A stretch of DNA of 45,083 nucleotides from CAZUMJ01 sp964621605. Lineage in GTDB: Bacteria > Actinomycetota > Acidimicrobiia > Acidimicrobiales > Iamiaceae. Below the pieces are notes generated by a model. It saw only the letters and a program-made list of their open reading frames with translations, had not been told where the DNA came from and searched no databases. Within the stretch, counting starts at the first letter, position 1, and each line of letters opens with the position of its first letter. Both the position numbers and the translations under genes were made by a program. This document shows, one piece after another, positions 1 through 8,118 of the stretch. The stretch spans positions 1 to 45,083 of the forward strand of contig CAZUMJ010000023.1 of the NCBI GenBank assembly GCA_964621605.1, given 5' to 3'.

Positions 1-164
1 AAGGTGCGGTCGAGCACGTTGCCGCTGCGCACGTTGCGCAGGGTCGTGCGAACGAACGCGCCGCCCTTGCCGGGCTTCACGTGCTGGAACTCCATCACCT
101 GGAACAACCCCTCGGAGAGGTTGAGGGTCATGCCGTTCTTCAAGTCGTTGGTGGTGATGGCCAT
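1..164 (-). CDS. efp: Elongation factor P, N-terminal part (runs off window)
   Basis: EF-P binds the ribosome between the P and E sites and relieves stalling at consecutive prolines. Only the first 54 codons are present. The protein opens MAITTNDLKNGMTLNLSEGL and continues through VMEFQHVKPGKGGAF, the hallmark KOW-like N-terminal domain. The conserved K of PGKGGAF lies at the tip loop that carries the modification in many bacteria. The ATG at 164 has a GGAG about 7 nt upstream and lies 18 nt after the pepQ stop, so efp is probably the downstream end of the aro/pepQ operon. The pepQ-efp order matches other actinobacteria. Confidence 0.95.
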   Translation of the reverse strand, partial: MAITTNDLKNGMTLNLSEGLFQVMEFQHVKPGKGGAFVRTTLRNVRSGNVLDRT

Positions 165-182
165 GAGGGCTCCGGAGATGGC

Positions 183-1307
183 TTACTTGGGGGCAAGGGT
201 GAGGGCGCGGCATCCGTCGGCGGTGACGACGACGGTGTCCTCGATACGCACGCCACCGTGTTCGGGGAGGTACACGCCCGGCTCGACGGTGACCACTGCG
301 CCAGGCACGAGCGTAGCATCGGCCCCCGCCGCGACCCGAGGCTCCTCGTGGATCTCAAGCCCCACGCCGTGTCCTGTGCTGTGCACGAAGGCGTCTCCCC
401 AACCGGCATCCTCGATCACGGCCCGGCAAGCACGATCTACCTCGCCGGTGGCAACCCCTGGCCGCACGGCCTCGACACCCGCGCGCTGGCTGGCACCGAC
501 CACCTCGAGCATGCGGGCCTGGGTGGGGCTTGGATCACCCACCATGACGGTGCGCGTCATGTCGGAGCAGTAGCCGTCGACGAGCGCCCCGAAGTCGAGC
601 ACGACGAGGTCTCCCTCGCTGATGACGCGCGTGCCCGGGCGGTGGTGCGGCATGGCGCCGTTCGGCCCGCCTGCGACGATCGTCTCGAACGACGTGCCCT
701 CGGCACCCAGACGCCGCATGGCGGTGTCGAGCTCGAGACCGAAGTCTGCTTCGGTCGGCCCGTCCCACAAGCGGTCGCGCACCGACGCAAGGGCCGCGTC
801 TGCGATAGCGGCGGCCGCTTCGATGCGCGCCACCTCGGATTCGTGCTTGACGATGCGCAGGTTGTCGACGAGCCCGTTGGTCGCCACGAGCTCGGCAGAC
901 GGGAACCACGAGTCGGCGTAGCGACGTTGCTGCGACCACGTCACGTCGTCGGCTTCGAGACCGATGCGGCTGATCGACCGTGCCGCAGCGACCAGCGCCT
1001 GACGCTGGCCGTCCGCCCCGGCCACGGTGCGCGTGGCCTCTACCCCCGCTGCGGTCAGCTGCGAGGCGGACTGCTCGCCGTAGCGCCCGTCTGTCGTGAA
1101 GACCACCTCGTCGGGCAGCACGAGAACCAACGCCGCCGACCCGGTGAAGCCGGTCAACCACCGCACGTTCACGAGCCGCGTCAGCAGGAGGGCATCGCAC
1201 CCGGCCTCGGCCATCGCGGCCCGCACCGCGTCGACGCGCGCGGCGACGGGAATGGGAGGCAGCGACGAGAGCAGGTCCCTTGCCCGCGCGGTCGGATCTT
1301 CGCTCAT
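183..1307 (-). CDS. pepQ: Xaa-Pro dipeptidase/aminopeptidase, M24B family
   Basis: A 374-aa cytoplasmic metallopeptidase that removes or splits residues before proline. It has an N-terminal creatinase-like domain (about 1-150) and a C-terminal pita-bread catalytic domain. All five di-metal ligands of the M24 family can be read: D238 (VLDFGA), D249 (CSDMTRT), H313 (TGHGVG), E342 (VEPGVY) and E356 (RIEDTV). The ATG at 1307 overlaps the aroQ stop as ATGA, which decides the start. The frame stays open to about 1550, but that part is antisense-type low-complexity sequence inside aroQ. Whether it acts as aminopeptidase (PepP) or dipeptidase (PepQ) cannot be told from sequence. It sits between aroQ and efp as in Mycobacterium. 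Confidence 0.93.
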   Translation of the reverse strand: MSEDPTARARDLLSSLPPIPVAARVDAVRAAMAEAGCDALLLTRLVNVRWLTGFTGSAALVLVLPDEVVFTTDGRYGEQSASQLTAAGVEATRTVAGADGQRQALVAAARSISRIGLEADDVTWSQQRRYADSWFPSAELVATNGLVDNLRIVKHESEVARIEAAAAIADAALASVRDRLWDGPTEADFGLELDTAMRRLGAEGTSFETIVAGGPNGAMPHHRPGTRVISEGDLVVLDFGALVDGYCSDMTRTVMVGDPSPTQARMLEVVGASQRAGVEAVRPGVATGEVDRACRAVIEDAGWGDAFVHSTGHGVGLEIHEEPRVAAGADATLVPGAVVTVEPGVYLPEHGGVRIEDTVVVTADGCRALTLAPK

Positions 1308-1759
1308 CGGCCTGCGTCCGCCAGTCGCGCGGCGACGGCCTCGATCGCCACTCGGTAGCCGAGCCCACCGAGGCCGGCCACGACTGCGGTCGCGACCGGG
1401 GCGATCACCGAGGTGTGGCGCCAACCCTCGCGGGCGTTCGGGTTGGAGAGGTGCAGCTCGACGATCGGACCGTCGAACGCAGCGAGCGCGTCGTGCAACG
1501 ACCAGGCGTAGTGCGTCAGAGCCCCGGCGTTCACCACGATGGCCGCGCACCGGTGACGCGCGCCGTGGATCGCATCGACGAGCTCGCCTTCGTGGTTCGA
1601 TTGCACGTGCTCCAGGTCGAGCCCGGCCCGCTCGGCCGCGGCGGTTGCCGTGGCGACGTGGTCGGCGAGCGTCGCACTGCCGTACACGTCGGGCTCGCGC
1701 TCGCCCAGCAGGTTCAGGTTCGGCCCCGACAGCAGCAGCACCACCGGCCGAGCAGTCAT
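1304..1759 (-). CDS. aroQ: 3-dehydroquinate dehydratase, type II
   Basis: Third step of the shikimate pathway: it dehydrates 3-dehydroquinate to 3-dehydroshikimate. At 151 aa it has the length of the small dodecameric type II enzyme. Motifs in order are LLLSGPNLNLLG, REPDVYG with the catalytic Tyr26 and the flexible-lid Arg, NHEGELVD, VVNAGALTHYAWSLHDAL, and VELHLSNPNAREGWRH, whose His and SN pair shape the active site. The ATG start overlaps the aroB stop by 4 bp (ATGA), and its own stop overlaps the pepQ ATG in the same way. It should therefore be translationally coupled on both sides. Confidence 0.97.
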   Translation of the reverse strand: MTARPVVLLLSGPNLNLLGEREPDVYGSATLADHVATATAAAERAGLDLEHVQSNHEGELVDAIHGARHRCAAIVVNAGALTHYAWSLHDALAAFDGPIVELHLSNPNAREGWRHTSVIAPVATAVVAGLGGLGYRVAIEAVAARLADAGR

Positions 1760-2757
1760 CGCAGTGCCTCCAGTGCGTCGCGCAACAAGGAACGGTCGTC
1801 CACCCGAACTGGCTCCACCCCGGCAGGCCCGTCGAGTACGAACGTCAGGCCCTCGACCGCCTTCTTGTCGCGGCCGAACAGCGCCACCACCTCGTCGAGG
1901 TCGAGACCGGATGGAAGGTTCATGGGCAGGTCGTACGAACCGACCACGGTTCGGTGCTCGGCAACCCGCTCGTCGTCGATGCGACCCAAGCGGCGCGCCA
2001 CCTCCGCGGCGTAGACGAGCCCGATGGCGACCGCCTCACCGTGTCGAAGCTCATAGGCCGTCGCAGTCTCGAGCGCGTGGCCGAGCGTGTGCCCATAGTT
2101 GAGGATCGCTCGGCGTCCGGACTCGCGCTCGTCGGAGGCAACCACCTCTGCCTTGCAGGCCACGCATGCCGCGACCGCCTCGTCGAGCGGGAGGTCGCGC
2201 AGGTGCGGCACCCCGAGGAACGCGTACTTGGCCATCTCGCCACGGCCGTTGCGCTGCTCACGCGGCGGCAAGGTCGTGAGCACCTCGGTGTCGCACAGCA
2301 CCGCGCTGGGTTGCCAGAAGGCGCCGACGAGGTTCTTGCCCTCGGGGAGGTTCACGCCCGTCTTGCCACCGATCGCCGCATCGACCTGCGCGAGCAGCGT
2401 CGTGGCCACGTGCACCACTGCGACCCCCCGATGGAAGATCGCCGCCGCGAAACCGGCCAGATCGGTGGTGAGGCCACCGCCGACGCCGACCACCACGTCG
2501 CCGCGTGTGAGGCCCCACGTCGCCCAGGCTCGGCAGAGGTCTTCGACGGTTCCGAGGTGCTTGTGGTCTTCGCCGTCGGGGATCGTGAACACGCGTTGCT
2601 CGATGCCGGCGTCGACCGTGACCCCGACGTTGTCCTGGGTGACGATCGCGGCACGGCGAGCGCCGGTCGGCAGCACCTCGGCGAGCGCGTGGCGTGCGCC
2701 CGCACCGACGCGAACGGGATAGGTCCGGTCGCCGAGGGGAACGTCGAGCTCGATCAC
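1756..2757 (-). CDS. aroB: 3-dehydroquinate synthase
   Basis: Converts DAHP to 3-dehydroquinate with NAD and a divalent metal, the second shikimate step. It is 333 aa, slightly shorter than the usual 350-360. The NAD-binding signature GVGGGLTTDLAGF is at about 91-103, followed by FHRGV, HVATTLLAQVDAAIGGKTGVN and the GKNLVGAFWQP segment. The metal ligands can be placed as E174 (GRGEMAKYAF), H223 (YGHTLGHA) and H239 (ELRHGEAV), with the 16-residue His spacing seen in characterised enzymes. The GTG start overlaps the aroK stop (GTGA), and the stop overlaps the aroQ ATG. Confidence 0.96.
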   Translation of the reverse strand: MIELDVPLGDRTYPVRVGAGARHALAEVLPTGARRAAIVTQDNVGVTVDAGIEQRVFTIPDGEDHKHLGTVEDLCRAWATWGLTRGDVVVGVGGGLTTDLAGFAAAIFHRGVAVVHVATTLLAQVDAAIGGKTGVNLPEGKNLVGAFWQPSAVLCDTEVLTTLPPREQRNGRGEMAKYAFLGVPHLRDLPLDEAVAACVACKAEVVASDERESGRRAILNYGHTLGHALETATAYELRHGEAVAIGLVYAAEVARRLGRIDDERVAEHRTVVGSYDLPMNLPSGLDLDEVVALFGRDKKAVEGLTFVLDGPAGVEPVRVDDRSLLRDALEALR

Positions 2758-3308
2758 AACGCCTCCAGCACCAGCTCGGCGAGCCGCCGCTTCGGCTTCG
2801 GGTCGCCGTCGTGGACAGGGTCGATGTCGACAACTACGTCTGCCACCTCGGCATACAGCGGGCCTCGCTGCCCGTCCAGGCGTGTCAGCGTGGCGAGCGG
2901 ATCATCCGCCAACAACGGTCGATGCGGCTTCGGCCCCTTCTGGGTCGCGCGACGGGCCAACAGGCCAGGTGTGCCGCGCAGCCACACGACCCGCACATCG
3001 GGTGCACACAGCAAGGTTCGATTCTCTGCACGCTCGACGACGCCGCCACCGGTGGCGATGACCGTGCGCTGCGGCTCGCTCAGCAGCGACGTGAGCACAT
3101 CGGCCTCCGCGTCGCGGAAGGCGGCTTCGCCGTGTTGCGCGAACCAGTCCGCGATGGTGCGCCCGGTGCGCTCCTCCAGCGCAGCATCCGCGTCGACGAA
3201 GGGCACGTCGAGGCGCTGAGCGACGCGCCGTCCGACCGTGGTCTTGCCGGCACCCATCAGGCCGACCAGCACGACGTGGCGGACGGCCTCATCCAAGGGG
3301 ACCCTCAC
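2754..3308 (-). CDS. aroK: Shikimate kinase
   Basis: Phosphorylates shikimate at the 3-hydroxyl using ATP. The 184-aa P-loop enzyme has Walker A GLMGAGKTT (K22), the shikimate-binding DADAALEERTGRTIADWF segment, ATGGGVV (phosphate/shikimate contact) and a lid region with RPLLADDP. The GTG start lies inside the end of aroC (20-bp overlap) and the stop overlaps the aroB GTG by 4 bp. The N-terminal tail of about 10 residues before the first strand is longer than usual, so a start slightly further in is possible. Confidence 0.95.
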   Translation of the reverse strand: MRVPLDEAVRHVVLVGLMGAGKTTVGRRVAQRLDVPFVDADAALEERTGRTIADWFAQHGEAAFRDAEADVLTSLLSEPQRTVIATGGGVVERAENRTLLCAPDVRVVWLRGTPGLLARRATQKGPKPHRPLLADDPLATLTRLDGQRGPLYAEVADVVVDIDPVHDGDPKPKRRLAELVLEAL

Positions 3309-4461
3309 GCCATTGGCGGTCGAAGCCCTGCGCGTTGCGCAACAACTCGGGCATCGAGTCGCCGCCGAACTTCCGCGTCGCCTCGTTGGCCAGCACGAGT
3401 GCGACCATCGCCTCGGCCACGACGCCCATCGCCGGCACCGCGGTGACGTCAGTGCGTTCCTTGAACGACACCCCCGTCTCCTTGGTGAGGACGTCGACAG
3501 TCTCGAGCGTCGGTCGGTTCAAGGTCGCGAGCGGCTTCATCGCGGCTCGCGCCACGACGAGGGCGCCGGTGCTCATGCCCCCTTCGATGCCACCCGCCAG
3601 GGAGGTGTGCCGCGCGTAGTCGCCGCCCTCGTAGTGGATCGCGTCGTGGGCTTCGCTCCCCGGGCGACCCGCGACGTCGAAGCCGTCGCCGATCTCGACA
3701 CCCTTGATGGCCTGGATGCTCATCAAGGCCTGCGCCAGATGTGCGTCGAGGCGACGGTCCCAGTGCACGTGGCTGCCGAGCCCGACGGGAACCCCGTACG
3801 CCAGCACCTCGGCCACCCCGCCGAGCGAGTCGCCGACCTTCGAGGCGGCCTTCACCGCGGCGATCATGGCGGCTTCACCATCGGCGTCGAAGCAGCGCAC
3901 CTCAGACGCGTCGACGGCGTCGAGGTCGTCGGGGCCAGGACGTCGCCCGCTGTCGGCCCGTGCCGCGCCGAGTTGCACCACATGCGACACGATCTGCACC
4001 CCAAGCGGCGCCAGCAGCGCCTTTGCGAGCGCACCGGCCACAACTCGCGCCGCGGTCTCGCGAGCCGATGCCCGCTCGAGCACGTCTCGCGCGTCGACGA
4101 AGCCGTACTTCTGCATGCCGGCCAGGTCGGCGTGACCCGGTCGCGGCTGGGTCAGCGGAGCCTTCGTCTCGCCCGGCTCGACCGACATCTCTTCGTGCCA
4201 CTTGTCGGAACGAACCCATTCGCTGTTGCCGATCTCCACCGCGACGGGCGAACCGAGCGTGCGCCCATGACGCACGCCACCGACGATCGTGACCTCGTCC
4301 TGCTCGAAGCGCATGCGCGGCCCGCGGCCATACCCCAGCCGGCGGCGCGCCAGCTCGTGGTTCAGCGCCTCGACGCCGACCTCGAGCCCGGCCGGCAACC
4401 CCTCAACGATCACGACGAGCGCGCGCCCGTGGGACTCACCGGCGGTCAGGAAGCGCAGCAC
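3289..4461 (-). CDS. aroC: Chorismate synthase
   Basis: Last step of the shikimate pathway: removal of phosphate from EPSP to give chorismate, with reduced FMN. The 390-aa protein begins MLRFLTAGESHGRALVVIVE (the H11 motif), has RRLGYGRGPRM, the RPGHADLAGM signature with the second conserved His, and SLAGGIEGGMSTG near residue 300. The start is GTG at 4461. Exactly 7 nt upstream lies a TAGATT -10 box and there is no Shine-Dalgarno, so the message is probably leaderless and this is a promoter point for aroC-K-B-Q-pepQ-efp. aroA is not in the window. Confidence 0.97.
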   Translation of the reverse strand: MLRFLTAGESHGRALVVIVEGLPAGLEVGVEALNHELARRRLGYGRGPRMRFEQDEVTIVGGVRHGRTLGSPVAVEIGNSEWVRSDKWHEEMSVEPGETKAPLTQPRPGHADLAGMQKYGFVDARDVLERASARETAARVVAGALAKALLAPLGVQIVSHVVQLGAARADSGRRPGPDDLDAVDASEVRCFDADGEAAMIAAVKAASKVGDSLGGVAEVLAYGVPVGLGSHVHWDRRLDAHLAQALMSIQAIKGVEIGDGFDVAGRPGSEAHDAIHYEGGDYARHTSLAGGIEGGMSTGALVVARAAMKPLATLNRPTLETVDVLTKETGVSFKERTDVTAVPAMGVVAEAMVALVLANEATRKFGGDSMPELLRNAQGFDRQWREGPLG

Positions 4462-4468
4462 GGGCGGA

Positions 4469-4474
4469 AATCTA
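4469..4474 (-). promoter_or_regulatory. -10 box for leaderless aroC transcript
   Basis: TAGATT on the minus strand matches actinobacterial TANNNT. Seven nucleotides separate it from the GTG of aroC, so transcription would start at or next to the start codon. It lies in the 45-bp gap after the prepilin peptidase gene. No convincing -35 was assigned. Confidence 0.5.
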
Positions 4475-4506
4475 CCGGCCCCGACACCTACGGCCGAACC
4501 GGGTTC

Positions 4507-5277
4507 TCAAAGCCCCGCGGTGAACGTGGTGCTCCAGACGATCGCCACCAGGCATCCCACGGCCATCCACGGACCGAACGGGAAGGCCCGCTTGCGATCC
4601 CGCGCGACGACCGCAACGCCGATGCCGACGACCGAGGCCGTCACCCCGGCGACCAGCAGCGCATAGATCGGAAGCGCCGGATGGATCCACCCGAGGTACA
4701 ACCCGAGGATGCGGGCAAACTTGACGTCGCCGTAGCCCATGCTGCGCGGGGAGATGAGCCACAGCAATGCGAGCACCCCCCAGTAGCCGAGCGCGCCGAC
4801 CGCCGCCCACAGCAGTTGTTTGGGCTCGCCGCGCACCAACGAGACCACCACCAGGAGCGGCACCGAGGCATACAGCACCGGGAAGGTGACGCGATCCGGC
4901 AGGCGGTACGTGAACGAGTCGACCATCGACAACGCGACGAGCACTGCGCCGAGGAACAAGAACGGCGGGAGCCGCAGGCTCCAGCCGAAGCGGGCGCCCA
5001 TGACCACGAACACGCCTCCGGTGAGCACCTCGACCGCGACCTGCCAGATTCCGAGAGATGCCCCGCATCCTCCGCACTGGCCGCCGAGCGCCATGGTGCC
5101 GCCCACGGGCAGGAAGCCGAGTGGCGGTTGGCGAACGTCGCACCGCGGGCAGCGGTTCAGGTGACGCAGCAACGGACGATCCGTCGGGCTGCGGAGAATG
5201 ACAACGTTGACGAAGACACCCGCGACAAGGCCACCCGCCCCGCACAGGACGAGCAGCAGAACGTCATCCCATCTCAC
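4507..5277 (-). CDS. A24-family prepilin peptidase / N-methyltransferase
   Basis: A polytopic membrane aspartyl protease that cleaves class III signal peptides of type IV pilin-like or Tad/Flp proteins. At 256 aa it has the full bacterial layout: an N-terminal domain with a zinc tetracysteine (C43, C46, C68, C71 in NRCPRC and GGQCGGCG), then several transmembrane helices. The two catalytic aspartates are D120 (MVDSFTYRLPD) and D184 (GYGDVKF, the GxGD motif). The GTG start overlaps the stop of the DUF4388 gene (GTGA), so the two are coupled. Actinobacteria keep such a peptidase between aroC and aroE. No pilin or secretion ATPase gene is in the window, so its substrates lie elsewhere. Confidence 0.93.
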   Translation of the reverse strand: MRWDDVLLLVLCGAGGLVAGVFVNVVILRSPTDRPLLRHLNRCPRCDVRQPPLGFLPVGGTMALGGQCGGCGASLGIWQVAVEVLTGGVFVVMGARFGWSLRLPPFLFLGAVLVALSMVDSFTYRLPDRVTFPVLYASVPLLVVVSLVRGEPKQLLWAAVGALGYWGVLALLWLISPRSMGYGDVKFARILGLYLGWIHPALPIYALLVAGVTASVVGIGVAVVARDRKRAFPFGPWMAVGCLVAIVWSTTFTAGL

Positions 5278-5963
5278 GAAAGCGGCGAGTCACCAACTTC
5301 GGGCAGCGGCTCGGGCAGCAGGTCGTCGCCAGCCGGGTCGCCGAAGAGATCGCCCGCGTCCGGGGCATCGCCCAACGTAGGAAGTGCCGACGACGTACTC
5401 CGAGGAGCCGTGGTGCTCACGCCATCGCGCAGCTCGGCGAGCCCGTCGGCGATCATGCCGTGCAGCGCACGCAGCACGGGCATCTCGGTCAGCCCGAGGT
5501 AGGAGCCGAGATCGCGAACGGTGGTGCCACTTCCGATACCGACGATGAGGCGCCAACGCTCTGCGTCGATCTCGGTGCTGCCGCCGCTGAGCTCCTCGAC
5601 CAGGCCGACGCCCGCGTCCATCGAGGGAATCACCTGCGAGAGCTCACGCCACTCGTCGTAGGTCTGCTGCGACTCCGCGATGAGCGCCTCGACCTCGACG
5701 GCGTCACCGGGAGCGCTGCAGAGGTCGTCCGGGTCGAACAGGAACGATCCGTCATCGAGCCGCAGGAGCTCGAAGAGGACGTCCTCGGGGACCTCCGACA
5801 CCGCCATCGAGTCCTCACCCGCGACGACGGCGCCGGCGTCCAACCAGAGGCTGCCGTTGCCGCCCGAGCCCTGGATCACCAGGCGCCCGGTCTTCTTGGT
5901 GGTTGCGAGCAGCCGAAGCACGTCCGGCAGTTCGAACGTGTCGAGAGTTCCCTGCAGGGCCAC
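5274..5963 (-). CDS. DUF4388 domain protein
   Basis: A 229-aa cytoplasmic protein without signal peptide or membrane segment. Residues 1-100 are a DUF4388 (PATAN-like) domain: MALQGTLDTFELPDVLRLLA, TKKTGRLVIQG, GSLWLDAGAVVAGE, then VLFELLRLDDGSFLFDPDD. Residues 130-195 look helical or winged-helix-like (VRDLGSYLGLTEMPVLRALHGMIADGLAEL), and the tail is acidic and Gly/Pro-rich. The start is GTG at 5963, chosen because GGAGGT stands 4 nt upstream and the domain begins exactly there. The frame is open further upstream, but that would run into aroE. DUF4388 domains occur in bacterial signalling and motility proteins; the biochemical role here is unknown. Coupling to the prepilin peptidase hints at a link to pili. 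Confidence 0.85.
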   Translation of the reverse strand: MALQGTLDTFELPDVLRLLATTKKTGRLVIQGSGGNGSLWLDAGAVVAGEDSMAVSEVPEDVLFELLRLDDGSFLFDPDDLCSAPGDAVEVEALIAESQQTYDEWRELSQVIPSMDAGVGLVEELSGGSTEIDAERWRLIVGIGSGTTVRDLGSYLGLTEMPVLRALHGMIADGLAELRDGVSTTAPRSTSSALPTLGDAPDAGDLFGDPAGDDLLPEPLPEVGDSPLS

Positions 5964-5967
5964 GATG

Positions 5968-5973
5968 ACCTCC
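5968..5973 (-). promoter_or_regulatory. Shine-Dalgarno deciding the DUF4388 start
   Basis: GGAGGT on the minus strand, 4 nt before GTG 5963. It is one of the best ribosome binding sites in the window and rules out the longer open frame that would overlap aroE. Confidence 0.75.
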
Positions 5974-6018
5974 GATAGCGATACGTCTGCGGTGCTATCG
6001 GCAACTCTCGTCAGAAGA

Positions 6019-6861
6019 TCAAGGCTCCAAGACGACGTGCTCCGCGAGGCTCGCCACGACCGCTGCGGACATCGCCTCGAGCGGAGGGGCCGCCTCCGTC
6101 CACAGCCGGAACGCGTGGGCTGCCTGGTGCACGAGCATCCCGACACCGTTCACGGCGTGCACGCCGCGGCGGCGAGCTTCGGTCATGAGCGGCGTCACGA
6201 GCGGCTCGTACACGATGTCGACGAGCAGTTGGCCTGCATGGAGCACCGCTGGGTCGAAGGGCACCTCGCCGTCACCCATCCCGACAGAGGTGGCCTGCAC
6301 GATCACGTCCACGTCCGCCAGGTCGTTCGCGGTGCCAACAGAGCCGACGTTGCCGGCCAACGCCGCCGCGACCTCCGCACGGTCACGCGAGCGGTTCACC
6401 ACGATCACTCGCGAGGCGCCCGCATCGGCCAAGGCCCGCACCACCGCACGCGCCGCGCCACCTGCCCCGACGACGCCAACCGACCGTCCCTCGAGGTCGA
6501 TGCCCTCGTCGACACGGAGCGCGTCGACGAGCCCCGCTCCGTCGGTGTTGTGGCCGACCAGCTCATCACCTTCCCATGCCACACAGTTCACCGCGCCGAG
6601 TGCCGCCGCGGCGGGGGTGCACCGATCGACCGCGGCGGCGACGTCCGCCTTGTGGGGCGTCGTGACCGACAGCCCGGCCAAGCCGAGGGTGCGCATCGCC
6701 GCGAGGGCCGCCGGCGCAGCGCCCGCGGCTACGGGGAAGGCGAGGAAGACCCAGTCGAGGTCGGCTGCGGCGAAGGCAGCGTTGAGGATGAGCGGAGAAC
6801 GCGAATGCCGGATGGGGTCGCCGATCACGCCCGCGACACGCGTCGCGCCGGTCAGCCGCAT
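6019..6861 (-). CDS. aroE: Shikimate dehydrogenase
   Basis: Reduces 3-dehydroshikimate to shikimate with NADPH. The 280-aa protein has the N-terminal substrate domain with IGDPIRHSRSP, the catalytic SVTTPHK (K71) and NTDGAG (D107), then the Rossmann domain with GAGGAARAV (133-140) and the NRSRDRA stretch that typically reads the NADP phosphate. The ATG at 6861 overlaps the mltG end by 10 bp; a GTG at 6882 would add seven residues and cannot be excluded. With aroB, C, K and Q nearby, the window carries five of the seven shikimate steps; DAHP synthase and aroA are absent. Confidence 0.95.
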   Translation of the reverse strand: MRLTGATRVAGVIGDPIRHSRSPLILNAAFAAADLDWVFLAFPVAAGAAPAALAAMRTLGLAGLSVTTPHKADVAAAVDRCTPAAAALGAVNCVAWEGDELVGHNTDGAGLVDALRVDEGIDLEGRSVGVVGAGGAARAVVRALADAGASRVIVVNRSRDRAEVAAALAGNVGSVGTANDLADVDVIVQATSVGMGDGEVPFDPAVLHAGQLLVDIVYEPLVTPLMTEARRRGVHAVNGVGMLVHQAAHAFRLWTEAAPPLEAMSAAVVASLAEHVVLEP

Positions 6862-8087
6862 CCGAGCCCCGCGTCGTGACACGCTCGCTTCGCCGTGAGG
6901 AAGTCGTTGTAGTTGTCGGTGAAGACGTGCTGCGGGCGACCCTGGGCGTCCTTGTGCACGTCGAGCACGTAGTACCGCCAGGGACCGACCGCCGGGTGCA
7001 GTGCCGCCTGGAGCGCGAAGTCTCCCGGTGCAGCGATGGGCGTCGGCGGCAGGCCAGCGACCTTGCGGGTGTTGTACGGCGAGAGCGACGAGAAGTCGAC
7101 GGGTGACCCCGTGATGATCGACAGGTAGCGCGAGGTGGCATCGATGCCGAGCGGCTCTCCGTCCGCCAGGCGGTTGTAGATGACCCGAGCGATCTTGGGT
7201 GCCTCGTCGGGATTGCCCGCCTCTGCCTGGATGAGCGACGCCACCGTGACCACCTGGTAGGGCGTGAGTCCCAACGCCGCTGCCGCCGGTGCGACCGCCG
7301 GGTCGGCAAGGCGATCATCCATGGCGGATGCCATCAACTGCAGGATCTGCTGCGCGTCGGCGTGCTCGCCGACGTCGTAGGTCGCCGGGAACAGCAACCC
7401 CTCGTAGTCGTGCGTGCCCGCCGGCAGCGCGGTCGACGTCACGCCGGCCCGATTGAGGACTGCCTTGAGCTCCGCGACGCTGACTCGGGGGACGCGCTCG
7501 TGGATGCGTTCGAGGATCTGCGCGACGCGAAACCCCTCCGGGATCGAGACCGTCACGACGGGAGGCGGCAGCGGGCCTCGTTCGAGCACCGCCACGGCAT
7601 CCTCTACGGCGAGGTGCTTGCGCAACTCGTAGCGGCCCGCTTGGAAGGGCCCCTTCCCCTTCCACGACACCCACCACGAGAAGACACGCGCGTTCGGCAC
7701 GACGCCCTGGTCCTGCAGGAGGCCGGCGATGTCACGCGTCGTGGCGCCGCTGGGCACCGTCAACTCGACCTTCGCGCCGGGCGCACCGCCGGGATCGAGC
7801 TGGCTGCGAAGCCACACATACCCGCCTAGGCCCAACAACCCTCCAGCGAGCACCATCACCAGCACCGCCATGGCCGCGACCCGTCCACGGCTGCGTCGAC
7901 GACGCACGCGCGGCGCGCGCAACTCGACGATGTCCGGGTCGACGATCGGCACCTCACCTGTCACGTGCACATCGGCGGGCGCGCTCGCCGGCGCAGCCTC
8001 GTCGGAGGTGTCGCGCCTTGGGGCCGCTGCGCCTGCCGCATCCTCACCAGGCCGTGTGGACCCAGCATCACCGTCGTCGAACGTCAT
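6852..8087 (-). CDS. mltG: Endolytic transglycosylase MltG
   Basis: A membrane-anchored lytic transglycosylase that cuts nascent peptidoglycan strands and sets glycan length. It has 411 aa: a long acidic cytoplasmic tail (1-60), an RVRRRRSRGR stop-transfer signal, one transmembrane helix (about 71-92), a LysM-like domain (VPSGATTRDIAGLLQDQGVV), then the YceG catalytic domain. The conserved glutamate is E289 in ASLIQAEAGN, followed by the IARVIYNRL and LSPYNTRKVAGLPPTPI motifs. The ATG 8087 start has GAGAGG upstream. It lies 31 nt after ruvX in the actinobacterial order ruvX-mltG-aroE. Confidence 0.94.
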   Translation of the reverse strand: MTFDDGDAGSTRPGEDAAGAAAPRRDTSDEAAPASAPADVHVTGEVPIVDPDIVELRAPRVRRRRSRGRVAAMAVLVMVLAGGLLGLGGYVWLRSQLDPGGAPGAKVELTVPSGATTRDIAGLLQDQGVVPNARVFSWWVSWKGKGPFQAGRYELRKHLAVEDAVAVLERGPLPPPVVTVSIPEGFRVAQILERIHERVPRVSVAELKAVLNRAGVTSTALPAGTHDYEGLLFPATYDVGEHADAQQILQLMASAMDDRLADPAVAPAAAALGLTPYQVVTVASLIQAEAGNPDEAPKIARVIYNRLADGEPLGIDATSRYLSIITGSPVDFSSLSPYNTRKVAGLPPTPIAAPGDFALQAALHPAVGPWRYYVLDVHKDAQGRPQHVFTDNYNDFLTAKRACHDAGLGCG

Positions 8088-8118
8088 CGAGCCCGCCTCT
8101 CGAGGTCACCGAACCGCG

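Noticed and set aside
1096..5502. Long plus-strand open frames antisense to aroB, aroK, aroC and the prepilin peptidase gene
   Set aside because: They are mirror images of real genes in high-GC DNA, with Arg/His/Pro-rich translations, no domains and no ribosome binding sites. The minus-strand genes have full motif sets.
5964..6146. Longer DUF4388 protein overlapping aroE
   Set aside because: The added residues are antisense-like, and a GGAGGT stands directly before GTG 5963 where the domain begins.
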